A stretch of 64,000 nt of DNA from Amycolatopsis acididurans (GCF_012328925.1 NZ_JAAXLS010000001.1:558001-622000), one strand, 5' to 3'. Counted from the stretch's first letter, positions 16,947 to 25,884 are shown. Program-made: numbers and translations. Notes: generated from the sequence alone by a model not told the origin.

Positions 16947-17903
16947 CTAGAGGTCGATGACGACCTTGCCGTGTACGTGCCGGCCGGCCTGGAGCTCGGC
17001 CGCGCGGCGGATCTGCGCGATCGGGAAGCTCGCCGCGACAGGCACCCGGAGCCGGCCCGCCGCGACCAGTCGGGCGAGCTCGTCCAGGGCGCCGGCAGCG
17101 GCGTTCGCGCCATTGGCCGCTGCCACGCCGTTGACCTGTGCGGCGATGGTGCAGATGCGGCCGTCCTGGACGCCGAGTTCCCTTGCGACGCGCACCGTCT
17201 CGGTCCCGTGCAGATCGATGGCGGCGGTGACGCCGCCGGGAGCGAGTGCTCGGACCCGGTCGGCCAGGCCGTCGCCGTAGGCGACCGGCTCGGCTCCGAG
17301 ATCGCGCAGGAACGTAGCCGATGTCGCCGATCCGGTCCCGATCACGCGCGCTCCGGCGATCCGCGCCAGCTGGACGGCGAACACCCCGACCCCGCCCGCA
17401 GCGCCGCCGATCAGCACCGTGTCGTCCGGGCCGGGGCAGGCCACGGCGAGGGCGGCGGATGCCGTGCGGCCCGCGATCGTGAGGGTGGCGGCGGTGCGGT
17501 CGTCGACGCCGTCAGGCGTGTGGTGAGCCTCGTTCGCCGCGGTCTCCCCGGCCGGGTCGACCACCACGAAGTCGGCCACCGCGCGGGACAGGGCTCCCCC
17601 GAACACCCGGTCGCCCGGCGCGAAGCCGGTCACCCCGTCGCCGACCTGGTCGACCACTCCCGCGTAGTCGGTCCCGAACCCGGCCGGAAGGCTCAAACCG
17701 AACCGGGCGGCGGTGTCCGCGTCGGCGGTCATGATCCAGTCCATCGGGTTCAGGCCGGCCGCGGTGACCCGCACCCGGACCTGCCCCGGACCGGCCTGCG
17801 GCGCGGGAATCTCCCGGACGTCGAGGACTTCGGGGCCGCCGAACGAATCGAGCCGGACCGCCCGGCCCCTGCCCGCCGACGGTTGCTCGTTCTGTTGCCG
17901 CAT
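16947..17903 (-). CDS. NADP-dependent quinone-oxidoreductase-like MDR protein
   Basis: Protein of 318 residues, zinc-free MDR family (quinone oxidoreductase/zeta-crystallin type). It has a GroES-like N-terminal domain (VRVTAAGLNPMDW, GTDYAGVVDQVGDGV) and a Rossmann domain with GGAAGGVGVFAVQLA near 165-180. No zinc cysteines. It probably reduces quinones or enones with NADPH. Start 17903 has AAGGAG upstream. Divergent from a TetR regulator with two matching operators between, so it is the likely target of that repressor. It lies within the dormancy island but shows no DosR-like box. Confidence 0.9.
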   Translation of the reverse strand: MRQQNEQPSAGRGRAVRLDSFGGPEVLDVREIPAPQAGPGQVRVRVTAAGLNPMDWIMTADADTAARFGLSLPAGFGTDYAGVVDQVGDGVTGFAPGDRVFGGALSRAVADFVVVDPAGETAANEAHHTPDGVDDRTAATLTIAGRTASAALAVACPGPDDTVLIGGAAGGVGVFAVQLARIAGARVIGTGSATSATFLRDLGAEPVAYGDGLADRVRALAPGGVTAAIDLHGTETVRVARELGVQDGRICTIAAQVNGVAAANGANAAAGALDELARLVAAGRLRVPVAASFPIAQIRRAAELQAGRHVHGKVVIDL

Positions 17904-17938
17904 GGACGCCTGTCTCCTTGGATGGAGAGAACACAGCG

Positions 17939-17994
17939 AAACGGACTATGCTCCGTTTACGGAGACCTTAACACAACCGGAGCGTGTTCCGTTT
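17939..17994. promoter_or_regulatory. Two TetR operator-like inverted repeats, AAACGGA-N6-TCCGTTT
   Basis: A perfect repeat AAACGGA (17939-17945) / TCCGTTT (17952-17958), 6-base spacer, and a second copy with one mismatch, AACCGGA (17975-17981) / TCCGTTT (17988-17994), same spacer. The second overlaps the first base of the TetR TTG start. The region is AT-richer than its surroundings. Layout fits autorepression plus control of the divergent oxidoreductase. Confidence 0.7.
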
Positions 17995-18572
17995 TGACTG
18001 AGCCGGAGACGCGTGCGCCACGGGCGGACGCAGCCCGCAACCGCGACCAGGTGCTCGCGGTGGCGACCCGCGTGTTCGTCTCGGCCGACGGCGAGCCGTC
18101 GATGCGGGCGATCGCCCGTGCGGCCGGGGTCGGCATCGCCACCCTCTACCGGCACTTCCCGACCCGCGAGTCGCTGGTCGACGCGGTTTACCGGGACCAG
18201 GTCGTGCGGCTGACGACCGGAGCCCGCGAGCTGCTCGGCCGGCTGGCCCCGGCCGCGGCGATGCGGCGCTGGATGGACTTGTTCGGCGACTGGATCGCGA
18301 CCAAGAACGGCATGCTCGACACGCTGCTCGCGATGATCGAGTCGGGTGAGATCGCCCATGCGCAGACCCGGACCGAGCTGCTGGCGGCCATCACCACGAT
18401 TCTCGACGCGGGTCGCGCGGCCGGCGACTTCCGCTCCGACGTCACCGCCGAAGACATCGCCGCCTCGCTCATCGGCATCTTCACCGTGGCCCCCCGGCCG
18501 GGGCGCAGAGCCAAGGCCGACCGCCTGCTGAACCTCCTGATGGACGGCCTCCGGCCCGCGCCGCCCAGCTGA
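17994..18572 (+). CDS. TetR/AcrR family transcriptional regulator
   Basis: Protein of 192 residues. N-terminal helix-turn-helix: NRDQVLAVATRVF, MRAIARAAGVGIATLYRHFPTRESLV (about 15-60); the rest is a ligand domain ending DRLLNLLMDGLRP. The start is taken as TTG 17994; no in-frame ATG or GTG lies upstream and the protein would lose its N-terminal arm from a later start. It likely represses itself and the divergent quinone-oxidoreductase-like gene through the paired operators. The inducer is unknown, possibly an electrophile or quinone (inference). Confidence 0.87.
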   Translation: MTEPETRAPRADAARNRDQVLAVATRVFVSADGEPSMRAIARAAGVGIATLYRHFPTRESLVDAVYRDQVVRLTTGARELLGRLAPAAAMRRWMDLFGDWIATKNGMLDTLLAMIESGEIAHAQTRTELLAAITTILDAGRAAGDFRSDVTAEDIAASLIGIFTVAPRPGRRAKADRLLNLLMDGLRPAPPS

Positions 18573-18591
18573 GCCACCCCCCAGTTCGGCA

Positions 18592-19056
18592 CTAGCGAAG
18601 GCGCTGCGCCGAGTCCGCGGTGATGACCACGACGGGGCACGGCGCGTGCCGTACGCACTGCGTGGTGACGCTGCCGAGCAGCAGCTCGCTGATCATGCGG
18701 GCGCCGTGCGAGCCGAGCACCAGCAGATCCGCGTAGGTGGACTCCTTGATCAGCTCGGTCGCCGGGTCGCCGTCGGTCACGATCTCGGTCACGTGGGGCG
18801 TCTTCTCCAGGTGCTCCAGCACCTTGCCCACCGTGCTGTGCAGCAGTCCGGCGTAGTCCTCGTCCCGCGAGACCGGGCGGCGGCCGTGTGGCTGGATCGC
18901 GTACGAGGTGCCCGGCAGCAGCTCGTCCCTGGCCCGCACGAGCACGGCACGCACCTCGTCGCCCTCCTGCGTGGCCTCGGCGACGGCCCAGCGCAGAGCG
19001 GCTTCACTCTGTGGCGATCCGTCCACGCCCACGATGATCTTGCGCTGGTTGGACAT
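18592..19056 (-). CDS. Single-domain universal stress protein
   Basis: Protein of 154 residues, one UspA domain: IIVGVDGSPQSEAALRWAV at the N-terminus and the ATP motif GSHGARMISELLLGS (about 118-132), ending CPVVVITAD. Start 19056 follows GAAAGGAAG. It lies 55 bp downstream of the ABC permease gene on the same strand, so it may be the last gene of the xylose-type ABC operon (22.4 to 18.6 kb). Confidence 0.92.
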   Translation of the reverse strand: MSNQRKIIVGVDGSPQSEAALRWAVAEATQEGDEVRAVLVRARDELLPGTSYAIQPHGRRPVSRDEDYAGLLHSTVGKVLEHLEKTPHVTEIVTDGDPATELIKESTYADLLVLGSHGARMISELLLGSVTTQCVRHAPCPVVVITADSAQRLR

Positions 19057-19111
19057 GTGTCTTCCTTTCGACTGGTTTCCTGGGGACGCCCCGGCTGGAG
19101 CGCCCCACGAG

Positions 19112-20386
19112 TCAGGACGTGCGCCGCCCCCGGCGGGCGACGGCGTCGATCGTCACGGCCGCCAGCAGCACGAGCGCGGTCACCGCGAACTTGGCCGGCG
19201 CGCTGTAGCCCTGCAGCCCCATCCCGTTGTCGATGGCGGCGATGACGAGGCCACCGAGTACCGCGTGCAGCGCCTTCCCGCGTCCGCCGAACAGGCTCGT
19301 CCCGCCGATGACCGCCGCGGCGACGGCGTAGAGCACCATCGTGCCGCCGTCGAATGCCGTGGACACCGACCGAAGCCGTGAGGCGTAGACGATCCCGGCG
19401 ATGCCCGCGGTGAACGAGGCGAGTGTGAACGCGGCGGTCCGGATCGTCGCCAGGCCCACCCCGGCGCGCCGGGCAGCCTCACGGTTCCCGCCGATCGCGT
19501 AAATGTAGCGGCCGAACTGGGTGCGGTTGAGCACGAGCGTCGAGGCCGCCAGTACCGCCAGCACCACGAGCAGGACCCACGGCACCCCGCGGATGGGAAC
19601 GAGGTTGCCGCGGTCGGTGTTGCACACCCACACCACCGCGACGGCCGCCGCGATCGCGATCGCGATCTTGACCAGGCTCAGGCTGGGCGGTGGCGCGACG
19701 AGACCGCTCTTGCGGCGGCGGGCGTCGCGGAACCACGTCCAGGAACCGAAAGCGACCGCGATCGCGAGCATCACGACCCAGCCCAGCAGCGGGGACAGAT
19801 TGCCGCTGGCGATGCTGTTGATGATCTGGACGTTGATCGGCAGCGCGCCGCCGGTGCCGAGCAGGAACAGCATGAACGCCAGCCACGCCAGCTGACCGGC
19901 GAGCGTGACGACGAACGAGGGCAGGCCGAGCCGGGTGATGATCGTGCCCTGCAGCGCGCCGATCGCGGCGCACGAGGCGAGTGCCACCAGTATCGCGCCC
20001 CACCACGGCCAGCCGGTGGCCTGCTTGACGAGTTCGGCCATGATCACGCCGCCGACACCGGCGACGTAGCCGATGGACAGGTCGATCTCGCCGAGCAGCA
20101 GCACGTACACCTCGCCCATCGCCAGCAGCATGAAGAACGAGCCCTGCACGAGCAGGTTCACCATGTTGCCGGGACTGAGGAAGTTCGAGTTCAGCGACTG
20201 GAACAGGATCGAGATCAGCAGCAGCCCGCCGACCACGGGCAGCACGCCGCTCTCCCCGCCGCGGAAGCGGGCGTAGGCGCCCTTGAGGTAGCCGCCGAGC
20301 GAACCCGCCGCGATGTCGGGGGTCAGCGCCAGTTCGGCCTGGCGCGCGGCATCCTTGCCACGGCCGGGTTTCTCAGTCATCGCCAT
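19112..20386 (-). CDS. Sugar ABC transporter permease, XylH type
   Basis: Protein of 424 residues with about ten hydrophobic segments, in the BPD_transp_2 family (ribose/xylose/galactose permeases): EVYVLLLGEIDLSIGYVAG and the EAA-like IGGNREAARRAGV, GGTSLFGGRG. The length, with a long internal loop around 220-245, matches XylH-type rather than RbsC-type permeases. Start 20386 has GGGAG at correct spacing and overlaps the upstream ATPase gene by 14 bp. Works with the ATPase (20.4-21.2 kb) and the binding protein (21.2-22.4 kb). Substrate probably a pentose. Confidence 0.9.
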   Translation of the reverse strand: MAMTEKPGRGKDAARQAELALTPDIAAGSLGGYLKGAYARFRGGESGVLPVVGGLLLISILFQSLNSNFLSPGNMVNLLVQGSFFMLLAMGEVYVLLLGEIDLSIGYVAGVGGVIMAELVKQATGWPWWGAILVALASCAAIGALQGTIITRLGLPSFVVTLAGQLAWLAFMLFLLGTGGALPINVQIINSIASGNLSPLLGWVVMLAIAVAFGSWTWFRDARRRKSGLVAPPPSLSLVKIAIAIAAAVAVVWVCNTDRGNLVPIRGVPWVLLVVLAVLAASTLVLNRTQFGRYIYAIGGNREAARRAGVGLATIRTAAFTLASFTAGIAGIVYASRLRSVSTAFDGGTMVLYAVAAAVIGGTSLFGGRGKALHAVLGGLVIAAIDNGMGLQGYSAPAKFAVTALVLLAAVTIDAVARRGRRTS

Positions 20387-21188
20387 CGTGGGCTCCCGAG
20401 TTCAGCCGGTTGGTCCTGCCCGTGGTCATGAGGTCGACGACGGCCGCGCGGGTGAGCTGCCCGATCGGGTACACGCCGGCCAGCCTGCCCAGGTGCAGCA
20501 CCGCGACGCGGTCGGCGACCCGGAACACGTCGTTCATGTTGTGCGAGATGACGATCACGGCGAGGCCCCGGTCCGCGAGCTTGCGCACCAGCTCCAGCAC
20601 GACCTCGGTCTGCGCGACACCGAGCGCCGCCGTCGGCTCGTCCATGATCACGAGCTTGGAGTTCCACAGCACGGATTTCGCGATCGCCACCGACTGCCGC
20701 TGCCCGCCGGACAGCGACGCGACGGGCTGGCGGATCGAGCGCACGCTGGTCACCGCGAGACTGCGCAGTGTCTCGCCCGCGGCGATCTCCATGTTCTCCT
20801 CGTCGAGCAGCCCGCGCCGCAGCCGTTCCCGGCCCAGGAACATGTTCTGCACGATGTCGAGGTTGTCGCACAGCGCGAGGTCCTGGTACACGGTTTCGAT
20901 GCCCAGTGCGGCGGCGTCGCGGGGCCCGCGCAGGTGCACGGGCCTGCCTTCCCAGAACAGCTGGCCGCCGTCCGGGGCATGGATTCCCGCGATGCATTTG
21001 ATCAGGACGGACTTACCCGCCCCGTTGTCGCCGGCGAGCGCGGTGACCTGTCCCGCCGGGATGTCGAGGTCGACGTCGGCCAGTGCCTGGACCGGTCCGA
21101 AGTTCTTGCTGATGCCCCGCAGCCGGAGCAGGGGGAAATCCTGCTCCGGCGCGGTCTCCTGCGTCTGTGACACGACTGACGAAGTCAC
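20373..21188 (-). CDS. Sugar ABC transporter ATP-binding protein, XylG-like single cassette
   Basis: Protein of 271 residues with one ABC cassette: Walker A GDNGAGKSV near 57-65, Q-loop VYQDLALCDN, signature SLSGGQRQS, Walker B LVIMDEPTAALG, H-loop SHNMNDV. Xylose and ribose systems usually have two fused cassettes (about 500 residues); this single-cassette form is the shorter actinobacterial type and presumably dimerises. GTG 21188 is chosen because GGGAG precedes it and it leaves a 22-bp gap after the binding-protein gene; a longer ATG start would overlap that gene. Confidence 0.9.
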   Translation of the reverse strand: MTSSVVSQTQETAPEQDFPLLRLRGISKNFGPVQALADVDLDIPAGQVTALAGDNGAGKSVLIKCIAGIHAPDGGQLFWEGRPVHLRGPRDAAALGIETVYQDLALCDNLDIVQNMFLGRERLRRGLLDEENMEIAAGETLRSLAVTSVRSIRQPVASLSGGQRQSVAIAKSVLWNSKLVIMDEPTAALGVAQTEVVLELVRKLADRGLAVIVISHNMNDVFRVADRVAVLHLGRLAGVYPIGQLTRAAVVDLMTTGRTNRLNSGAHDGDD

Positions 21189-21210
21189 GTCTGATCTCCC
21201 GGACTGCGTT

Positions 21211-22419
21211 CTAGTGGATGCCGGCCTGCTGGCAGGCACTTGCGAGGTCGGAGACGCACAGGTCGGACACCTTGACCGCGGCGTCCTTGACCACCGTGGC
21301 GGCCATGTTCTGGGTGGTGACCCAGGTCGGCGTCAGCAGGCTCGAGGGCACGTCGCCGTTGGCGGTGTCGTCGTGGGTCTTGCCGTTGACCAGTCCCGCC
21401 GGAACCGGCTGGCCCGCCCGCAGGTACAGCGCCAGCGCCGCGGCGGCCTGCGCCTCCAGGTAGATCGGCTTGTACACGGTGCCGCACTGGTAGCCCTTGA
21501 GCACGTTCTGCAGGCCCGACAGCGACGCGTCCTGCCCGGTGGTCGGAATGGTGCGCGGCGGGATCTGACGGCTCTGCAGGTAGGAGATCACGGCGTTGGC
21601 GTTGTCGTCGTTCGGCGTGACCACGGTGTTGATCTCCGGGTGCGCGGTGTACTGCTGCGCGAACGTCGTCTGTGCGACCGACGGGGTCCAGGTGCCGGCC
21701 GGCTCGCCGACCTTGGTGAAGCTGCCGTCCGCGAAGTGTGACTGCAGCACGCCGTTGTAGCCCTGTGCGAACAGCTTGGCGTTGTTGTCGGTGGGGTCGC
21801 CGTCCATGACGAGCACGTTCGGCTTGGCGATCTTCCACGAGCTGACGCAGTCGACCGCGCCCTGGCCGATGAGCTGGCCGACCTTGACGTTGTCGAAGCT
21901 GACGTAGGTGCGGTCCGACGACCCGCCCTGCACCAGCCGGTCGTAGTCGATGACCTTGACGCCGTGTGCCTTGGCGTTGGCCTCGATCGCCGCGCCGGAG
22001 CCGGAGTCGAGCGCGTCGACGAGCAGCACCGACGCGCCGCCGGTGATCGCGGCCTCGGCCTGCGTCTGCATCGTCGCGGCGCTGCCCTGCGCGTTGTCGA
22101 TCTTGAACTGGTCGGCGGACAGGCCGGCCGTCTGGAACGCCTTGGTGAGGTACGGCGCGTCGAAGGTCACGTAGCGCGCGGAGGTCGTGGTGTCCGGCAG
22201 CAGTACCGCGACCGAGCCCTTGCCCTGCCCGGCAAGCCCCTTCAGTTGTGCCATCGCGGAAAAGTCGCTGGTGATGTCGGTGACGGACAACTGCGGCACG
22301 GCCGCACCGCCCGACGTCGGTTGTGTGCCGGTGTTGCTCGACCCGCCACAGGCGGTGACCGCCGAAACGGCGATGAGGGCCGCGCACGTCATCGCGGCGC
22401 CCTTGACGGAAGATCTCAT
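21211..22419 (-). CDS. Sugar ABC transporter substrate-binding lipoprotein, XylF-like
   Basis: Protein of 402 residues. N-terminal lipoprotein signal with lipobox AVTACG (lipidated Cys24), so anchored outside the membrane. The periplasmic-binding fold resembles XylF/RbsB: VAVLLPDTTTSARY, FKIDNAQGSAATMQTQAEAAI, VLLVDALDSGSGAAI, VIDYDRLVQ, VVTPNDDNANAVI. First gene of the XylFGH-like operon. A DosR-like box (22482-22501) lies 65 bp upstream, shared with the divergent CBS-BON gene. Xylose is the best guess for ligand, from family only. Confidence 0.9.
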   Translation of the reverse strand: MRSSVKGAAMTCAALIAVSAVTACGGSSNTGTQPTSGGAAVPQLSVTDITSDFSAMAQLKGLAGQGKGSVAVLLPDTTTSARYVTFDAPYLTKAFQTAGLSADQFKIDNAQGSAATMQTQAEAAITGGASVLLVDALDSGSGAAIEANAKAHGVKVIDYDRLVQGGSSDRTYVSFDNVKVGQLIGQGAVDCVSSWKIAKPNVLVMDGDPTDNNAKLFAQGYNGVLQSHFADGSFTKVGEPAGTWTPSVAQTTFAQQYTAHPEINTVVTPNDDNANAVISYLQSRQIPPRTIPTTGQDASLSGLQNVLKGYQCGTVYKPIYLEAQAAAALALYLRAGQPVPAGLVNGKTHDDTANGDVPSSLLTPTWVTTQNMAATVVKDAAVKVSDLCVSDLASACQQAGIH

Positions 22420-22481
22420 GGCTCTCCTCCCAGTGGTGATCTAGGTGTTTCCGCAGATTCCCCCCGCTGGCGCGCCAGGTT

Positions 22482-22501
22482 GAGGGGACAAAGGCCCCAC
22501 G
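22482..22501. promoter_or_regulatory. DosR-box-like palindrome, divergent XylF-like / CBS-BON
   Basis: Core GGGACAAAGGCCCC (22485-22498), one of the closest matches in the window to GGGAC-N4-GTCCC. It lies 65 bp from the binding-protein start and 119 bp before the CBS-BON start. Function inferred. Confidence 0.6.
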
Positions 22502-22617
22502 ACCGGGGCGCAATGTCACCGGCGTGGCCGTCGCGGCGGAACCGGTGACCTTCGGCCCTCGCCGCACGGCGGCGGCAGGCGTGACGGTGCAGGCGAGTGA
22601 GTGACGAGGAGGAGCAC

Positions 22618-23298
22618 ATGAGGCGCCTGCGAATCCGTGACGTGATGACTCCCGACGTTCGCTCCGTGCGGCGGACGACCCCGGTGAAGGACGTCGCGGT
22701 CATCCTGGCGGGGCGGCACGTCAGTGCCGTGCCGGTCGTGGACGACGAGCGCACGGTCGTCGGGGTGGTGTCGGAGGCGGACCTGCTGCCGAAGCAGGTC
22801 CCGCCCGGCCGGTGGGCGCTGCGGCGGAGCAGGGCGCGGTACGGCGCGCGGACGGCGGAGCAGATCATGTCCGCGCCGGCGCGCACCATCGGCGCCGACG
22901 AGTCCATTGTGGAGGCCGCGCGGGTGATGACCCACGAGCACATGAAGCGTCTCCCCGTCGTCGACCGCTACGGCAAGCTGATGGGCATCGTCAGCCGCTC
23001 GGATCTCGTCGCCCTGTTCGTGCGCGATGACGAGTCGTTGCGCGAGGAGATCGTGCGCACCGTGTTCGTGGAAGTGCTCATGCTGTCCGGGAAGCAGGCC
23101 GAGGCCGCGGTGGACATCACCGACGGCGTGGCCACGCTGACGGGTGAACTGGAGCGCAAGAGCCTGGTGCCGATCGCGGTCGCGCTGACGCGCCGCGTGC
23201 CCGGTGTGGTCGATGTGGTCGACCACCTGACGTTCGCCTCCGACGACACGCACCTCAAGCCCACCGAGCCGACCAACCGCGGCATCCTGCACCGGTGA
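22618..23298 (+). CDS. CBS-pair plus BON domain protein (paralogue 4)
   Basis: Protein of 226 residues: CBS pair (about 5-57 and 84-137; VMTPDVRSVRRTTP, VPVVDDERTVVGVVSEADLL, IMSAPARTI, LPVVDRYGKLMGIVSRSDLV) then a full BON domain (143-208; VDITDGVATLTGEL, RVPGVVDVVDHLTF). Domain layout is like paralogue 1. ATG 22618 follows GAGGAGGAG. It points at the ACP end of the convergent pyruvate dehydrogenase operon, 6 bp apart, with no terminator hairpin recognised. Confidence 0.88.
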   Translation: MRRLRIRDVMTPDVRSVRRTTPVKDVAVILAGRHVSAVPVVDDERTVVGVVSEADLLPKQVPPGRWALRRSRARYGARTAEQIMSAPARTIGADESIVEAARVMTHEHMKRLPVVDRYGKLMGIVSRSDLVALFVRDDESLREEIVRTVFVEVLMLSGKQAEAAVDITDGVATLTGELERKSLVPIAVALTRRVPGVVDVVDHLTFASDDTHLKPTEPTNRGILHR

Positions 23299-23304
23299 CC
23301 CGGT

Positions 23305-23547
23305 TCAGGCGCCGGTGAGGAACTCGATGCAGGACCCGAGCGTGACCAGCCGGGGATAGTCGTCCTCGTCGATGCGGTGCCCGGTCTCGGTGGACAGCCG
23401 CTCCACGAAGGTCAGGAAGTCCATCGAGTCCAGCTCCAGCGCGTCGCGCAGGTTCTCGTCCGGGCCGAGCGCGTCCAGCTCGGTTTCCGTGGCGAATCCA
23501 CGCAGCGCCTGGTAGACGTCGGCGCGGGCGGTGGTCTGGGAAGTCAT
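23305..23547 (-). CDS. Acyl carrier protein
   Basis: Protein of 80 residues with the phosphopantetheine attachment motif LELDSMDFL (Ser41) and the acidic helices of an ACP. It is the last gene of a five-gene operon and starts by ATGA overlap with the E2 gene. An ACP beside pyruvate dehydrogenase E1/E2 and an acetyl-CoA synthetase is unusual. It may accept an acyl group made by the complex or feed lipid synthesis (inference). It is not the housekeeping fatty-acid ACP context: no fab genes adjoin it. Confidence 0.9.
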   Translation of the reverse strand: MTSQTTARADVYQALRGFATETELDALGPDENLRDALELDSMDFLTFVERLSTETGHRIDEDDYPRLVTLGSCIEFLTGA

Positions 23548-24908
23548 AGCTCCTCCGGGTTTCGCAGCAGGGTGGCCAGTGTGGTGAGCAGGCGGGCGCC
23601 GGTGGCGCCGTCGCTGGCGCGGTGGTCGCCCGCGAGCGTCGCGGTGACCAGCGGCCGGATTCCGAGCAGGCCGTCCACGGCCCAGGGCCGCTCGGCGATC
23701 GCCCCGAAACCGACCAGTGCGACCTGGGGCGGGTAGATCACGCCCTGGACGGACTCCACACCCAGATCGCCGAGGTTGGTGACGGTGATCGTCGCGCTCG
23801 TCAGCTCGGACGAGCGAAGCCTGCCGGACCGGGCGCGGGAGACCAGATCGCGCAGGCGGCGCATCAGCTCGCCGAGCGGCAGCGTGTCGGCCGCGCCGAG
23901 TGCGGGCGCGATAAGACCGCCGCCGCGCAACGAGATCGCGACGCCGAGGTTGACCTCGTCCGCGGCGTGGAAGGCGTCGTCGGTCCAGAACCCGTTGAGC
24001 TGCGGCACCGTGCGGACCGCGAGCGCGGTCGCCCTGAGCAGCAGGGCGGCGGGAAGGACCCGGTCACCGACGGGCACGCGGCGGTTGTGTTCGCGCAGCC
24101 ATGCCGTCGCCGGGCCGAGATCGATCGTGGCCGACAGGTAGTAGTGCGGGATTTCGCGTTTCGACCGCGCCATGAGCGCGGCGATGGCCTGGCGCATCGC
24201 GGAGTCGTCACGCCGGGCCGGCTCGCGGCCGCCCTGTGCGGCGGCGGCCCGGATTTCGCGGGCCCGCACGAGGGGAGCGTCCACGGTGGCGAGGTCGACG
24301 CCCAGCTCCTTGGCGAGGCGGCGGGCGTAGGGAGTCACCTTGCGGCGCGGCGGGGCCAGCGCGTGCTCGACGTCGGTGCGCGTGATGGCGCCGTCGCGGC
24401 CGGTGCCGTGCACGGTCGCGAGATCGACACCCGCGTGCGCGGCGAACGTGCGCACCGGCGGCGACGCGAGCGGCGGTTTCGGGCGTGCGGGCGCCTTGGC
24501 CGGTTCGGCGTGCGGCGGGGGAGCGGGCGCGGGCCTCGGCTGCTCCGCCACGGGAACTGCTTCGGGCGGCGCTGCGGGCGGGGTGGCCTTCGAGGGCGTC
24601 GCCTCGGCGGGGGCAGCCTTCGGTTCCGGCGCGGGGGTGACCGGCGCCGCCGCGGGCTTCGCCGTCGCCGCGGCTTCGTCGGTGATGGTCGCCAGCGGGG
24701 TGCCGACCGGAACCTTCTCACCCTCGGGCACGAGCAGTTCGCCGATGCGGCCGCTGGCGAAGCATTCCACGTCGACCGCGGCCTTCGCCGTGTCCACGAC
24801 CGCGACGACGTCACCCTTGTGCACCGTGTCGCCCGGCTTGACCAGCCATTCGAGCACCGTGCCCTCGGTCATGTCGGCACCCAGCGACGGCATCCGGAAC
24901 TCGGCCAT
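23544..24908 (-). CDS. Dihydrolipoamide acyltransferase (E2) of 2-oxoacid dehydrogenase
   Basis: Protein of 454 residues. Single lipoyl domain with lipoyl Lys42 (DTAKAAVDVE), then a long Ala/Pro linker (about 80-148). A peripheral-subunit-binding domain spans 151-184 (FAAHAGVDLATVHGTGRDGAITRTDVE), with a partial second copy at 190-212 (YARRLAKELGVDLATVD). The catalytic domain carries the active-site HRASDG (His429). It transfers the acyl group from E1 to CoA. It follows E1 beta after 1 bp and overlaps the ACP gene. No E3 gene is present, so a lipoamide dehydrogenase must be supplied from elsewhere. Confidence 0.93.
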   Translation of the reverse strand: MAEFRMPSLGADMTEGTVLEWLVKPGDTVHKGDVVAVVDTAKAAVDVECFASGRIGELLVPEGEKVPVGTPLATITDEAAATAKPAAAPVTPAPEPKAAPAEATPSKATPPAAPPEAVPVAEQPRPAPAPPPHAEPAKAPARPKPPLASPPVRTFAAHAGVDLATVHGTGRDGAITRTDVEHALAPPRRKVTPYARRLAKELGVDLATVDAPLVRAREIRAAAAQGGREPARRDDSAMRQAIAALMARSKREIPHYYLSATIDLGPATAWLREHNRRVPVGDRVLPAALLLRATALAVRTVPQLNGFWTDDAFHAADEVNLGVAISLRGGGLIAPALGAADTLPLGELMRRLRDLVSRARSGRLRSSELTSATITVTNLGDLGVESVQGVIYPPQVALVGFGAIAERPWAVDGLLGIRPLVTATLAGDHRASDGATGARLLTTLATLLRNPEEL

Positions 24909-24909
24909 C

Positions 24910-25884
24910 TCAGCTCACCGCCCGGACCGCCGCGGCGACCACATCGGCCCGCTGCGGCAGTGCCGCGTCCTCGAGTTGTTTGGCATACGGGATCGGCACC
25001 TCGGCCGTGCACACGCGCTCGATGGGCGCGTCCAGCTCGTAGAAAGCGTTTTCCGCGGCCCTGGCGGCGATTTCCGCGGACAGGCTGCCACTGCGCCAGC
25101 CCTCGTCCACGATCACCAGCCGGTGCGTGCGCGCGACCGACGCCAGGATCGCGTGCTCGTCGAGCGGGCGCAGTGTGCGCAGGTCGATCACCTCGGCGTC
25201 GATCTCGCGCTCCGCCAGTTCGTCGGCCGCCTCCAGCGCGGTGTGCAGGGTTCCGCCGTAGGTGACGACGGTGACGTCCTTGCCCGCGCGGCGTACGGCC
25301 GCGCGGTCGATCGGGACCGCGCCCGCGTCATCGTCGAGGTCGCCCGCCATGGAGTAGAGCGAGCCGTGTTCGAAGATCAGCACCGGATCCGGATCGGCGA
25401 GCGCGGTCCACAGCATGCCGCGCGCGTCTTCGAGCGTCGCGGGTGCGAGGATCTTCAGCCCGGGGATGTGCGCGTACCAGCCTTCGAGGCTGTGCGAATG
25501 CTGCGCGGCCAGCTGCCGCCCCGCGCCCGTCGTCATCCGGATCACGAGCGGCACGTTGAGCTGCCCGCCCGACATGTGCAGCAGCGTCGCCGCGTTGTTC
25601 ATGATCTGATCCAGCGCCAGCAGGCTGAAGTTGACCGTCATGATCTCGACGATGGGCCGCATCCCGGCCAGTGCGCTGCCGATACCGGCGCCCACGAACG
25701 CCGACTCCGACAGCGGGGTGTCGCGGATGCGCTCGGGGCCGAACTCCTCCAGCAGGCCCAGGCTCACCCCGAAACACCCGCCGTAGGCGCCGACGTCCTC
25801 GCCCATCAGGAACACACGGTCGTCGCGGGTCATCGCGTCGCGGATGCCCTCGCGCAGCGCCTCGCGGTAGGTGGTCTTGGTCAT
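24910..25884 (-). CDS. Pyruvate (2-oxoacid) dehydrogenase E1 component, beta subunit
   Basis: Protein of 324 residues of the heterotetrameric E1 type: [17 protein letters not shown] near the N-terminus, [23 protein letters not shown], and [18 protein letters not shown]. The transketolase C-terminal domain contains [19 protein letters not shown] and [11 protein letters not shown]. Forms alpha2beta2 with the upstream subunit. The start overlaps the alpha-subunit stop (ATGA). Substrate could be pyruvate or acetoin-like 2-oxoacids; the adjacent acetyl-CoA synthetase favours a C2 role. Confidence 0.93.
   Translation of the reverse strand: MTKTTYREALREGIRDAMTRDDRVFLMGEDVGAYGGCFGVSLGLLEEFGPERIRDTPLSESAFVGAGIGSALAGMRPIVEIMTVNFSLLALDQIMNNAATLLHMSGGQLNVPLVIRMTTGAGRQLAAQHSHSLEGWYAHIPGLKILAPATLEDARGMLWTALADPDPVLIFEHGSLYSMAGDLDDDAGAVPIDRAAVRRAGKDVTVVTYGGTLHTALEAADELAEREIDAEVIDLRTLRPLDEHAILASVARTHRLVIVDEGWRSGSLSAEIAARAAENAFYELDAPIERVCTAEVPIPYAKQLEDAALPQRADVVAAAVRAVS

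Noticed and set aside
19082-19092. GGGGACGCCCC upstream of the single-domain USP
   Set aside because: Half-sites are spaced too closely to fit the GGGAC-N4-GTCCC pattern; not counted among the boxes.
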